This document shows positions 24,116-36,606 of a DNA stretch of 64,000 nt, one piece after another. The stretch comes from Tamarix chinensis. Taxonomy: Eukaryota; Streptophyta; Magnoliopsida; Caryophyllales; Tamaricaceae. Position 1 is the stretch's first letter; every line of letters begins with the position of its first letter. The stretch lies in assembly GCA_030549775.1 (NCBI GenBank), contig CM060174.1:47038707-47102706 (forward strand), written 5' to 3'. The notes beneath the pieces are model-generated. The model saw nothing but the letters and a program-made list of their open reading frames with translations, was not told the DNA's origin and ran no database searches. The position numbers and the translations under genes are program-made.

Positions 24116-26100
24116 ATATTTTTTACCGTATAATAAAAAGATAATATTATTAGTATTTATTATTCACATTAATTTACTATTTATTATTTTGAGAATTAAG
24201 GCATTGGTTAATGTCAACAATAAACCCTAACATACCTAATTAAAGCATTTAGTTTCAAATTGCAAAATTAACCCTAAAATGCCATAACCCTGGAAATTAA
24301 AAAAAAACCCAGTAATTATGAAAATAAATATTGTACATATTTATGCAATAGCTAGAATGATAGAATTAATGAACAAATTATTTTTGCATGTAAAAAGACT
24401 AATATGTCCCTAAACCCTAAAATGACCAAAAAATGGATAATAGTTAACATATAATGATCTACCCCCATAAATTTTGCATACTATTCATTGAACACATAAG
24501 GAACACGTTAGAACAACAAGAAAACCTAAAATCATAGCCTACATATGCAATAACCAACATACCCTACTCGTAATGCATGAATAAAATATTAATCATACTA
24601 TAAAAATCATGAAATTAAATACTAAGCATATTTAAACAATAATTATCATGATAGAAAACAAAACATTAATTAAAAAATAACACCCCTAAACCTAAAAAAT
24701 AACAATAATGACATAACTCTTAATATATTAACCTAACTCCCTAAATATTGCACAATATTCATTAAACACATTAAGAAAAAAATTATGCAGCTACCCTATG
24801 CAGATCCTAACATTGTCCCCCCATTTATGACATTACAAGGCTGGATAAGTTGAAAAACAAGGCTAACTACTACCTTGCATATGCCAAGCTCATCACAATA
24901 CTATAAAGGGCATTAATAAGGTTAAATACTTAATAAAATCTAGCCACTATGAGCACTTAAAACATACTTCATCTAGTTCACACGATATCACACAATGCAT
25001 TTACGCATGCTTACACTTTTGAACAACCTAATATAGATACTAACATGCCATCTGCTTAGGGATGTGAACTTGGAATCTATTACACACATACAAAAGAGAA
25101 GTGTTCTTAAAACTTTTTAAATAAATTTACACATCTACTTACCAAGGTCATGGCAATGGCTGTCTTTAAAATAATTTAAGAAAGCTAAAAGTTTATTTGT
25201 CCCTGAAGAGGCTTTTAGGGGATGTTCATCCCTGAGTAAGCTCCAAGGGGAATGCTCAACCCCAAACAATAATGTGGGTGTGTTTAGCCCCAGCCATCTC
25301 GTTTAGGATGTAAGGTTGTTAGGAGACCAAAACTTATAAGCTACTCTAAAAGATAGGTAAAAGAAAGCTAGAAGACTAAAACCCAAAGATCATGTCTAAA
25401 GTTATTAACATGAGACAAAAGTTCATAGGTCATGTCTTTAGCTAAACCAATACATATTTAAGGAGACCAAAGCCCTTATGTAGTGTCTAAACCTATATCA
25501 AATTACCGTCCCATGTTTATCAACAAACAAAACAATGATCTAAAATATATATTTTAAGTGTAAACCCCACAAGAACCATCTTAGGGTCCACAAAGTAATA
25601 TAGATATCAAAACTCTATAAATCTCCATGGTTTGTCTATATACAAAGAGTGTAATCTAAGACTCTTGGAATTTAAATGATTGGTCAAGAATGTGTGCTTA
25701 GTTTGAGGTGAGGTTTTTGAACACACTTACCATAAATATCAGTAAGTGTTTAGTACGATCACACAAATCATGGAAGCATTGAAATCTTTTGGTGTGCTTA
25801 AAGCTATCACAAAACTATAGAAACATATTGCTTATAATATAAGGGCTTAAAACTAGCACAACTTATTTCAAATATTTTATAATAAAATCTTGTAGAAAAA
25901 TGCTATTTAACATTTATTTTAATCTCAAAAAGCTACTTAGAGTTTTTTGACCTCCTAGGTCATTAAATATCTTAAAACTTATTTTGATGATATCAAATGG
26001 ATTAATGAATTTATATGGTTATTTAAGTGTGTATGACTATTATTGATAACACACTTAAGTGAACAATCAAGTTTAAAAACATATGATAAGAGTATATCAA
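24116..26100. other. Repetitive AT-rich DNA, perhaps another LTR on the minus strand
   Basis: No gene is visible. Two degenerate tandem blocks occur: about 25203-25290, where CCCTGA/CCCCAAA phrases recur every ~30 bp, and 25365-25500, where AGAC(C/T)AAA...ATGTCTAAA phrases recur three times at 40-60 bp. The reverse complement near 25740-25800 contains a CTTCCATGATTTGTGTG segment like one in LTR A, so a minus-strand LTR is possible but unproven. Confidence 0.4.
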
Positions 26101-26284
26101 GACAGCCAAGACTCAATAACTTGTGGTGCATATTTCATGTCTTAGGCTATCTTTTAAAGTTGGATGAGGAAAACACCTTTTATTTTAATCTCTTATAACA
26201 TTTTAATATCCTTTTTAATACTATTTGGATAAACTATTCCTTATTGTTTTTAATTTCAAAACTCTTTTAATAGTGTTTTCAATC

Positions 26285-26935
26285 ATATCGATTCCATACA
26301 TAATTAGATGACGGGTCTAAAAAATGATCAACTAGTTTGATTCGAACCTAAGGCATTAAACATGTAAATTTTTTTATAGGTTTATAAAGTGATTGAGTGA
26401 TTTAACTAGCCAACTTATTATTTTTGATCCTATAGAAAATTATTTCTTCTCTATTTGAACACATTGGTTGGTTGATAAAACTAATTTCCTAGTTCATAAA
26501 CTGATTGAATAGTTTAACTAACCAATCCATTAGGTTTTCTAAAAAAAACCCAGTTTTTTTATTACTATTTTATCCCAATAATTGGTTTTACCAAACCAAT
26601 TGGCTAGTTCACAAATCAGTCCGACTAGTTTGACTAACCAATCTATATGTTTTGCTCTTATAAAAACCCATTTGATCTTTGTTTAAAAATATTAACTAGT
26701 TTCACAAATATGATTGATGGGTTCAAAAATCAATAGACTAGTTTAACCAACTAGGATATGGGTTAAGGTGAAGTGCAAAATAATTTTTTTAAGGATTAGA
26801 TTGATGAACTAGTTTGGAAGATAAATTAGCTAGTTTTCTTAATCAATCGATCAGTATGCTTACGAACCAATAATTTTATTTCTTGATGAACCAGTGGATA
26901 GGTTCACCTAAACTGATCGAATTGTAGTCTTACAA
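26285..26935. repeat. Palindromic-motif cluster B1
   Basis: More than a dozen degenerate half-sites, such as CCAATTGGCTAGTT, ACCAATCTAT, ACTAGTTTGACTAACCAA and AACTGATCGAATTG, spaced about 20-50 bp apart. It is more decayed than A1 and D1. Confidence 0.5.
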
Positions 26936-27742
26936 TTTTATATCCTTTTCTAATTTTGATTCAAATCACTTTTTAATGTTTATGAATAATTCTACTTATA
27001 ATCTATTTGTGTTAATAAGAAAATTGTGGTACTTTGAGATTATTTTTGTGTTGTTAGATCATGCTATGATTTTTATTCAATTAAAAATTTCCCCAAAAAT
27101 TCTCTTTAAGGAAAATTTCACCTTCTCTCTTCTCCTTCACTTTCATCTCTCTTTTAGCATCTATAACTATGTGTTTGAACTCCTACACTTTTTCCTTGAC
27201 TTACTAGCCCTCTACCATGTCCCACCCTAACTACACTCTACATCCCTCACCTCATTATGCATTCTGTTATACTTAGTTAACCACACTAAACCAAGTCACC
27301 TTTATCTATATCCCTCTTGTGGATGCCAAATAGTTATCCCTTCAATACACTTCATTCCTAATTTATTTCACTCCTTAAATTTTGTACTTTCTCATTATCT
27401 CCTTCTTCCTTTGTGAAAAAATCCTAAGTGATAAGCATTCTTCACTTTTCTTCCCTTTTCTTCATTGCCAAGAAAATAGAGGCTTTTATTTTATTACCTC
27501 ATCCTTTCGTTGAATTGTTTTCTCTTTTTTCTTCTCCCAATCATGGCTTTAACTCCCCATTTTTCTCTCAAGGAAGGAATGATTAAGGTTTTGAGAATGG
27601 TTAAGGATCTTGGTTTTCCCTCTCTGATTTTTGTTATGAGAAAATGTTGTGTTATTCCAATCTTCTTCTCCTTCTTATTTTGATTTCATTTTTATTATGT
27701 TATGAAAAAGAGTTTTAATGGTTTTATTCTTTTTTCTCTTAG

Positions 27743-27808
27743 GAAATTGAGATCTCAGTAGAGACCATTGTGTTAGGATTATTTTTATGCTAGAAAAATT
27801 GATTGGAG
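27743..27808 (+). other. Mini-exon-like segment of LTR B
   Basis: The acceptor-like TTCTTTTTTCTCTTAG precedes GAAATTGAGATCTC, and 66 nt later GGAG is followed by GTAAGGCATCCTTATC, a strong donor. It aligns with 1573-1635 in copy A. Confidence 0.45.
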
Positions 27809-28154
27809 GTAAGGCATCCTTATCTCTAATATGAATGAGGTATTGTTGTGTTTGTTTGTGTTTTATGTTCTTAGTACATTTTGTGAATTTTAAGTATTAT
27901 ATTAAGTCCTTAGATTTGAGAATTTTCCATATTTTGATTTATAAAGCATTTAGAGTATGTTTAAATATTTTAAATATTATGTATAAGTTTGGTGAAATTC
28001 AAGCATGGTCTTGTTTACTAATGATTTCTTACCATGATTTATGTGGATTATTTCATTTTATATATTCTACAACATAAAATCATGATGAGATTAATTTGGT
28101 AAAGATAGGTAATTTATTCATGTTTGGTTCAAGTGTTTGGGTGCTGTTTAAATC

Positions 28155-28410
28155 AGACCAGTCAACAGATTAGCTATAATTGATCACCTGATTGCTTAAA
28201 CAGTTGATTAGATTATCAATAGCATTGATTAGTTTCCTTGTTACTAGAGTGGTTTAGTCTTTGGTTAGACCCATCAATTGGTTATGTGAAACTCATCGAT
28301 TAATTCTTAAGAATAAATCAGTTTGACCAATTAGTTGATTGGTTTCACTATGTGTTGTTCTCTAATTGGTACAACTAGACTAGTCAGTTGGTTCCTGGGA
28401 CTGATTAACT
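28155..28410. repeat. Palindromic-motif cluster B2
   Basis: Degenerate GTCAACAGATTAG, CATCAATTGGTTATG, CATCGATTAATTC, CCAATTAGTTGATTGGTTTC-like sites. It is the counterpart of cluster A2. A smaller cluster lies at 29610-29725 (ACCAATCGAGTAG, CCAACCAATCGACTTG). Confidence 0.5.
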
Positions 28411-29100
28411 AGTTTACTTTATTTTTCTTTTCTTTCTTGATACTTTATGTTCTTTCTTTCAGAATACCATATTAATATTTCTATGAAATTTTAATATTTT
28501 AATAATTATTTCAACCATTTTTAACCTAAATTTAAAATATATGCAAATGATAATATTATGGTTCCATGGGTGGTTGAGTTTGGTGTCACCTCTAAATTCC
28601 CAATTGGGGGCTTATATGCCTTTGTGTGTTGTTTGATTTTATCACTTAGAAACACCTAATTGGTTATTAATGGAATTAAATTGTGATTTGTGATATGGAT
28701 TGGTAATTAAAAATAAAGGATTTAGATTTTGTTTCATCATTTTTCTGCGACTTATGGGATAGCTAGCGAAGAGTTAGTGGATGGGTCACTCTGTGTTTTT
28801 ATCTTTTCATTCAGTACGTATTTCCATTATGCTTTTCGTTATTTGGTTTTAATGTATGATCTATATTATTATTCTTCCATTATTTCTATGCAAGTATGCC
28901 TTATAATAGTGCTATCATAAGCCTAAGAGTTATATTATGTTAGTATGCTTATCAACATCCTACTATTTGACTTCAATGTGCAACATGAGTTCTTACTATA
29001 TTTTAGGTATTTTATTTTATTATTTCTTCATTATGCCATTACTATATTTGTGTGGTTACTATGATGATTCAACTTCTGGCTTGGTGAGCCATAATTTACA

Positions 29101-30280
29101 TGGTTATGATTGTTAACTAGAGTACATTGAGGAAGATATTGAGAGTCAATAGCTGGCCATTGCTTGGGGTTTGAGAGTTACAATATATTTAGTTAAGAGT
29201 TTGACTAACCTGTTAGATGTATTTTTCTAACCATGTTGAGATGCTTCTGGTTATTTAAACTCTTGGATTTGATTCCTTTATTTGGATTTTGTAAACTCTC
29301 TTGTATCTATATTATTATCATCATTATTTTTATCATTATTATTGTTTTATTATTAGTAGAGCATGCATTTTTTTATTCCATTTTTCCTTGCATCACGTAT
29401 GGGTTTGGTGATGATCACACCTCTCTCATGGTTGATATGATGGTAATATCCTTTGTTTTCTTTTATAAATGCTTTAGCATTGTCTTTAAAATAAAAATAT
29501 TCGGTTCAAAATTTTTAGTTGTTATAAATATGTTCATTAGATCAACTATATACATCACAAAACTGACTAACGAATTTGTGTAATGGTAAAATTTTCATCT
29601 CAAGTTTAAACATATTTAGTTAACTAGCTTGAAAAACCAATCGAGTAGTGTAGGAAAATATTAGCCTAGTTTGACCAACCAATCGACTTGTCAACATTAA
29701 ATGAAAAAAAATCTTCCCATCGATCGAGCAATGGATATATGTTATTTTACTCCAAAAACTACATAATCATGAATACATATAAATAATATTTATGAGGCAG
29801 CATACAAATAACTTTTGATCTATAATTAATTACATAATATATTATTTACTCTTACTTACTGTTAATTCTCAACTATTTAAGTCCTTATTCATATCATGTT
29901 GAGATATTTTTAAAAGTGTTTTTTTTTTCTTTTTTCTTTTTCTGATTTTACCTTTCTAGAAATTACTTATTGATTGCAATATCTTTTTCTTTCTAGCTAG
30001 AGTACACTCACATAGAGTTCTTCCACTTTCCTATTAGCATCATTTTTGAGATATATTATAATTAACCACTAATTCCCTCAAAACTTATTATATTAAGATT
30101 ATGTTTTGCCTAGCATTCCCGAGAAAAGTTATTGGATTAGTAGATCCATAAAACTAAAGAAAATAACTAGGTCAACTTGTAAATGAAATCCTAGAAGGTC
30201 ATAAAGGTAGCACACTCATAAACCAAGAGAGGAGTGATCATTAATAAGTACACTAGATAATCAAAATCTAAAAGTTAAAC
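29101..30280. other. AT-rich spacer with one small motif cluster
   Basis: No gene is supported. A 116-codon frame at 29233 is hydrophobic and T-rich and lacks conserved motifs. The only structured piece is the palindromic-motif cluster at 29610-29725. Confidence 0.5.
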
Positions 30281-31035
30281 TGATATGGAAGATAATAGTA
30301 GAATTATTATTTCAAAATTGTAGGATCTTTTCTTCTCTTTGTAAGATGACAATGATGACTGAATGATGTAGATATGGTTGGATATGATTTTAAGCTCTAC
30401 AATGCTTTTCACTTTGAGGCTGATCTTCAACAAAATCACTCACTTTCAAAGAGAAATCACAAAGCTTTCTCTAGAGAAAAAATCTCAACTATCACTATCA
30501 ACTTACTTGAAGACGAAGAAAGTAATTTTGAAAATTCTTAAGACTTTTATTCAGTTGATTGTTTTTATTAATGTACAAGGTGACATATTACATGGTGGCT
30601 TAGTTTACCCCTCACTAACCGAGCCTAACCCAACTTCACCTGGCTGAAATATCTAGATTAGCTTAGTTAATAAAATAGTTAATGCCCTACATCTAATGGC
30701 CTAAAATTATAATTCACAATTAATTATAAAGTATACATAAAATCTCAAATCTAAAAAAAACCATAGCCATGTAATACATGCAATAATCATATAACCAAGC
30801 TTTGTGTCTTATAGATTTTTCCTCTATGAAACTTTTTAACCCTTGTCCTATAAATCAGATATCTTTGATGAATTATTCTTCTTGCAAATATATATAATAT
30901 ATTTATTAATTAATCACCAAAACCTTAGCAACATTAGAGTTATCATTAGGGTTTTTAAGAATAATTGGTCCGATTTTCAAGTCTGCTATCTCTTAATTTC
31001 TAATAAATCAAGAATGAGATTGAGATGCTCTTGCA
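30281..31035 (-). repeat. 3' LTR of the gypsy element
   Basis: The plus-strand copy starts TGATATGGAAGATAATAG and ends GAGATGCTCTTGCA. It aligns throughout with 39990-40755, for example through GTAATACATGCAATAATCAT and GAATGAGATTGAGAT-like segments. Confidence 0.85.
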
Positions 31036-31041
31036 TAATTA

Positions 31042-31053
31042 TCCCCTTTTAAA
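31042..31053 (-). other. Polypurine tract of the gypsy element
   Basis: On the minus strand CTTTTAAAAGGGGA lies a few bases before the 3' LTR start, the expected plus-strand priming site. Confidence 0.65.
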
Positions 31054-31419
31054 AGTTAATTTTACTTAAATTAGCATCATTATAATAAGGATATAAATAA
31101 CCACTATTGAATGTTCTTAAAACTCCCCTATAGGATTCACATAATTCTAATTCATAAGCATTATTTATAAAGTTTCTTAAGATTTTATATGGTCTGTGAG
31201 CTCTTGTAATTAGTTTTTTTCTTAAATTTGGAAATATTTATTTTCTAAAGTGTAACAAAAAGAAATTCTTCTAGTAAGAACACTTGTTGAATATAAGTTT
31301 TATTCGCTTAAGTCTAGTATTTAGTATTATATTTCTCAATGTTGTTTTTACTCTTCTCATGAAGTTTATTAGATAATTCAACTATTTCATTAGCATCATA
31401 GTTCTTCATATCATTTTTC

Positions 31420-33105
31420 TTTATGACAACATATCAATAGTTAAGTAAGGATCAACTCGATAAATACCTTTAAATGGACCCGATTTAGTTGAACTAGAAT
31501 GACTCCTAGTATATGCAAATTTAGCATGTGTAATTTTTATATTCCAATCTTCTGTACTCTTGTTAACTAATCCTCATAGGAAATTTCCTAAGATTCTATT
31601 AGTCACTTTATTTTGGCCATCCATTTTTGGATGATAAGATGACTAAACAACAACTTAGTGTCTAATATATTCTAGAGTGTTTTCTAAATGTAGCTTAAAA
31701 ATTTATGAATCTTGTAAAAAAACTTGCTTTTCCCCATGAATATTTTTCGGTATAGTCCAATCTTAAATATCTTTAATATTTTGGGGATTCACATTTATAT
31801 CTTTTTTACTTATATTATGATCAAGGAAAACAACACTCAAAATCATAAAGTTACTTTTTTATATGTTTTCATAGAATTCAATTGTCCTTAGTTTATTAAA
31901 TACTCTCCTTCAATGAATAAGATGATCATGTCCATTTTTACTATATACGAGTATGTCATCTAAGTATACCACAATGAATTTTCTATGAAAAGGATGAAGA
32001 ATTTCATTCGTTAGTCTTATAACTGAACTAGAAGAATTACACAATCCAAAAGGAATTATAATCTATTCATAAATACCATATAAAGATAATTTTCATTCAT
32101 CCTCTTCTCTTATCCTCATTTGATGATATCTGCTCCATAGATAAATTTTTTAGAATATGTGTTCCCCACACAATTTATCTAACATGTCATCTAATCTAAA
32201 GATAAGAAGTTAATATTTGATAGTTATAGTGCACACAAATATAGAGTCAATAAACGTTCACCATTTACTATCTTTTTTTGTTTGGAACAAGTAAAGTAGG
32301 TGCACAATAGGGACTCATGTTCTCTATCACATATATTTTTCCTTTAAGCTCTTATTTTTTTAACACCTTAGTTTACTCTGAATTACATCTATATGCATGT
32401 TATTAGGTAAATACACACTTGACATAAAGTTTATAACATGTATGTTCCTCTTTTAGGTGGAATCTAGGAGGTAAATCATTAGGAAATACATCATGATAGT
32501 CGTCAATAAGCTCATTTAATTAAAAACTACTATCATTTATCTACCCCTATAGGGATTTTTTGATAATCAAATCGTACATTCTATCACAACCTTTTTCGTA
32601 CAAAAATATTTTCTTTTTATTCTTGACTATACCATCATTTTAACACTTAGAAGGTTTAAGTTTATTTATTTTTATTATCTTTATCAACAAGATACTCATT
32701 GGTAATACCATTATGAATAAATAATATATCATATTAAAATGGTGTACTCAATAAGATTCCATAATCATTCATCCAAAATATATCACATCACACATCATCA
32801 TGATAAGTACCAATTCAAAATGAAATTTAGGTTTGCTTAGTTACCTTGAATAATTTGTCTAAAATAGTCATTGAAGAGATCAAGGCTTTTGAAGTGGCGT
32901 TATCCCTAATCCTAGATTATTCACCATGCTCTCATTTGTAACATTTTTACCCAAGCCACTCATGTTCTCTATCACCCCAAGTCTCCATAGATTCAATCTC
33001 TTGTATGGACAACACTCTTTAGTTGAGATATTCTATAATAAAGTGTCTTTCTCTTCAAGTTTTAAAAAATTACTTTGTAGAGACCTCATTTACCTTGGCC
33101 TTAGC
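31420..33105 (-). pseudogene. Gypsy pol: protease, reverse transcriptase, partial integrase
   Basis: Minus-strand reading from 33105 downwards. A degraded knuckle and protease area (MVNNLGLGITPL near 32910) leads to the protease C-terminus (CIGTYHDDV, then GILLSTPF) near 32830-32730. The reverse transcriptase opens near 32500 with DDYHDVFPNDLPPRF. It continues through SPYCAPTLLVPNKK, LDDMLDKLCGEHIF, YHQMRIREEDE and IIPFGLCNS to the catalytic YLDDILVYS box, whose YLDD lies at 31966-31955. After INVNPQNIKDI (near 31780) the frame runs almost directly into integrase core sequence ending SSYHPKMDGQNKVTNRILGN at 31645-31585. RNase H, the integrase zinc-binding domain and its first catalytic residues are therefore deleted. 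Several stops remain throughout. Confidence 0.88.
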
Positions 33106-33110
33106 TTTCT
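33106..33110. repeat. Left target-site duplication of insertion F
   Basis: TTTCT, repeated at 38101-38105. A 5-bp duplication is typical of integration by an LTR-element integrase. Confidence 0.8.
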
Positions 33111-33419
33111 TGAAATACCCCAAAATCCTAAATTTCGAAATTTTAGCCAAATAAGGAATTAGTAGGAAATTAAACATATAAATTTAATTACTTAAAATGT
33201 AGGGGATAAATTAAGGAAAATTAAGAGGGAATAATAAAGAATTTAATTGGATGAAAATTTGGGTATTTTCCTAATTAGTATGGAGGTTAAGGAAATTTGT
33301 CTAAAATAGTCTAACTAAGTAAAAAGGAAATTTATTTAATATTTTATAAATAGTTAATATTCTAGACAGCCCCAAAAATATTCTAAATAATTTATGCAAA
33401 ATCCAAAATCCTAAATAAA

Positions 33420-34680
33420 ACATTTTCTCTTTTCTTTTCCCTCATTTTCCTTTCTTTTCTTCCTTTTTCTTTTTTTCCTTTTTCCCCGTCGGTTGGGCCT
33501 CTCCCTGCGGCCCAGCCCTTTTCTCCTTTCTTTTCTCCCTCCTCCGCGGCCCAGCGTCGTTCGCTGGCCGATGCTTGCGTGTAACGCGGCATTTTGCCCG
33601 TCAACCCGCCGAAGCGCCGCGTCACGATCAACGAACCTTATAACCGTTGCCAGCCCACGTCACGACGACGCGCTTCGATCGTATAATTAATGAAACAACG
33701 CGTCGAGGTTATGAACCTTATAACCGTTGCCGACCGGCCGATTTTTCCCCTTTTTCTTTTCTCTCCCTAGACCGCCGGTTCGCCCACGCCTGTCGTCTTC
33801 TTCTTCGCGCAGGCCTGCCGCCGCTGACAGCCCTGCCATCCGGCCGTCCTCCCTCTGCCATTCCCGTCCCTTTCTTTTCCAAATCAACCCAGCACTATCG
33901 CCCTGCCCCTCATGTGTTATGATTTCCTTTCCTTTTCCCGCACACCGCCAAACAAGCCTGCCAAACCACAGACCTGCGATAGGCTGCCACCACCGGACGG
34001 CGGCCTGCCGCACCTGCCCCCGTGTGCCGTCCCTCTCCCCTTTGTCGTTTTACCCTCCTCAATTGCCTATAAATACCCCTCCCCGAACGGTCAAGGCAAG
34101 TCCTCCCCTCTGGACCTTGCCGAAACCCTGCCTCGCCGCCGCCAGATCAGACGCCCTTTCCGCCGCCTCTAGCAACCGCCGCGACCACCGCCACGCACCA
34201 AAACCTTCCTTGCACCACCCTCCACACAACCAAACCGTTGCTGCCTCCGTTCCTACCCTACACGAGCCACCACAATCGTGTGGAGGTGCCATCCCGAAAA
34301 ACGCCACCGCCGCCTTGCGCCGCCCTCTGCCGCCACCTCCGCCATAATTAACCCCCCGCTCCACCTCCCAAAGTGACCAGCAGGTCCTCCCCTACCTGCC
34401 CATACCCTCCTTACCCCCTGCTTCCTTCTCCACCGGCCTCCACCAATTTCCACCACCTTCTTCCTCCTTCGGCCGCCGCGTCCACCACCGCGCGCCGCCG
34501 CCCTGCTCACGCCACCACCCTCATTCCACTCCCCTCTCCCTGCTGTCTCCTCCCCCACACTTAACTTCCTTTTTCTTCCTCCCATCTAACCACCTCCTCC
34601 ATTTTTCCTCTCTTCTCCTCCTCCATCGCCGCCGCCGCCGCCGCCTCGTACTGCTGCCGGACCACCACTGTCCTTAGGTG
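33420..34680 (+). promoter_or_regulatory. CpG-rich, pyrimidine-rich U3 region of F
   Basis: The plus strand is dominated by C and T, with many CpG sites, which is exceptional in this window. A GAACCTTATAACCGTTGCC phrase occurs twice, near 33634 and 33713, about 79 bp apart. (GCC)n occurs near 34626-34647. Overlapping Pro/Ser/Arg-rich frames on both strands (up to 206 codons at 33727) are composition artefacts. Confidence 0.55.
34068..34075 (+). promoter_or_regulatory. TATA box of LTR F
   Basis: TATAAATA in the context GCCTATAAATACCCC, about 960 bp inside the LTR-like element, with GC-rich sequence on both sides. Transcription would be expected to start about 30 bp downstream. Confidence 0.55.
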
Positions 34681-34759
34681 GTCTTCCACTCACTTGAACC
34701 CTAAAACCCTTTTCTTATGCCCCTATAGTAGTTTATAACTAATATTAGTATTATTACAC

Positions 34760-34761
<2 letters not shown>

Positions 34762-34796
<35 letters not shown>

Positions 34797-34820
34797 TATT
34801 ATTATTATTATTATTATTAG
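34762..34820. repeat. (ATT)n microsatellite
   Basis: Nearly perfect ATT/TTA repeats with two interruptions. Looser ATT/ACT-rich DNA continues to about 35000 and recurs to 35440. Confidence 0.9.
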
Positions 34821-35664
34821 CTTATTAACTAATACCATTTCTGTTATTATCCTTAATGTCATCATACTATCACCCCTTCCAACCCTAACCCCTACTATGC
34901 TTAACTTAGGGTTAGTGCCATTACCTTCATTATTAACATTTCTAATACTATTACTATTATTACTTTTATTGTTATTACCATTATTAATTTCTGTATCCTA
35001 AAGGTGTTATTATCTTACAAGCCATAATCTCTCCCAAAACCCTAACTTTCAACATACTTAACCTTTAGTGTTGGTGCTATTATTTTATTTATACTATCGC
35101 TAAGATTACTACCACTATTAGTATTCTTACTATTTAACCCAACCTTATGTGAAGTGTTGTAACTATGTAATATTGTTTTACCATATCTAATACCTTTAAC
35201 ATTAGTGTCATTCCTATTATTGACATTACCCATATGCTAATTCTATTAGGGAGACAAAATATGGGAGCCCTTACATTATTTATTCAAACATGACTTTTAT
35301 CATTACTACCTCTAGAAGTGTTAACTTATTGATATTACAACCATTGTATTAATATTTTAATGCTAACACCACCATAAGTATCTCTATTAGTAGTTTACTA
35401 ATACCATTATTATCACTATTTTACTACGTCTAGCGAACACTAATGTTATAAGATGGAACTAACGGGTCTAATGATATAAGTGTAACAATGAGCTTTGAAA
35501 CTAAAGATATATCAATGAGTAATACTTAGCATAATAAATTAGAGCAAAAACCCTAGTTTTGTACAACGCCCCTACTAAGGATAAGAACCCTAACCTTAGA
35601 CTAGAATAAGGGTTAATAGTTTTTATAAGGGAAACTAATACTTAGCTTTTTCCCCTTTTCATAG

Positions 35665-35726
35665 GTGACCCCATTCCGAGCCCTAAGGAGCTAGAGGAGC
35701 GTGCTCCGAGCCAGGTGCCTACCTAG
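35665..35726 (+). other. Mini-exon-like segment of LTR F
   Basis: TTTTTCCCCTTTTCATAG, a strong acceptor, precedes GTGACCCCATTCC, and 62 nt later CCTAG is followed by GTAAGGATG, a strong donor. The start GTGA matches the same segment in copy E. Confidence 0.5.
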
Positions 35727-36548
35727 GTAAGGATGAAGCTATGGCCTTGTGCTATGTGTAATATAATGTGTTGATGAATGATGAGTATGCCATGTTGATG
35801 TGTATTATGCATGTGTTATGAGTAACCTGTTTTGTGTAGCACAGCATGGATCATGAGGTATGTCGTGTGTGCCTTATATTATCCGTGTATGACATGTTCC
35901 ATGTTTGATGTGGATGTTGATGATGTGACTTGTTATGGCCCTCTAGGACATGCATGCTAGGGTTTTGAGTAGCATGAAATGATAATAGAAAAACAACGGG
36001 AAAGTGGTTGTTGGGAAGTTGCATGAGGGAACTAGACCTTGCATGGGCGTGAATCGTACGTGGGAAAAGCTGAATCGGGTTGTAAGTAAGAGTTGGGGAG
36101 ACTCTTGGAAGGATTGGAGAATTATTGTGAAAAATAGTACGTAAGTTAGTGCCTAAGAGACCTTATTAGGGTTTGTGTGTAAGTGGGTGTTGGAGGTCTG
36201 CATGGAGTGTTTAAATTATGCATGGGAATGAATCTTACGTGAGGAGAGTTGGTTTAAGAAGTAAATAAGATAATGTCAAAGTTATGGGTCCATTGGAGAC
36301 TTGGGTGTAAAATTTCACGTGGGTCGATGTAAGGGTGTCTAAGGAACCAATTAGGGTTTTGGGGAGGAAATGAGCAATTTGAAGGGTATAAGGGTAAAAA
36401 TGATCAAGGAGGGATGGAGTATAGGGTTGGAGGTGAGAACTCACTTATATAAAGGATGAGTGAGGGTTTCTAGATGAAAGAAGAGATCTTGGGGTGAAAG
36501 AGGGAGGTTACTTGTTGAAGAAGTAAAGTGTTAGGGTTTGGTGCAGCC

Positions 36549-36606
36549 AACTAGGGTTGGCATGGTCGATTAGGGTTTGAGTGGCCAACTAGGGTTTTGT
36601 GGGTCG
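36549..36606 (+). repeat. Short ~19-bp tandem repeat in F
   Basis: Three degenerate units built on (C/G)AACTAGGGTT and GATTAGGGTT phrases. It lies roughly where copies A and B carry the second palindromic-motif cluster. Confidence 0.5.

Larger units (their letters stand above)
26100..29100 (+). mobile_element. Large LTR-like repeat, copy B
   Basis: Homologous along most of its length to LTR A, and at its left end (26110-26350) also to copy C at 49850-50090 (shared CATGTCTTAGG(C/T)TATCTT(T/G)TAAAGTTG). It ends CATAATTTACA at 29100, the position matching the end of A. It carries motif clusters at 26285-26935 and 28155-28410, a pyrimidine-rich stretch at 27110-27160 and the mini-exon-like segment at 27743-27808. 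No tandem block as clear as A's is present. The left boundary is uncertain. Frames inside (84, 80 and 63 codons) are hydrophobic shadows of T-rich DNA. Confidence 0.6.

Noticed and set aside
33727..34347. 206-codon open frame in the GC-rich region
   Set aside because: It is rich in Pro, Ser, Arg and His, overlaps equally long frames on both strands, has no domain, and lies in the promoter-like part of an LTR. Base composition alone explains it.
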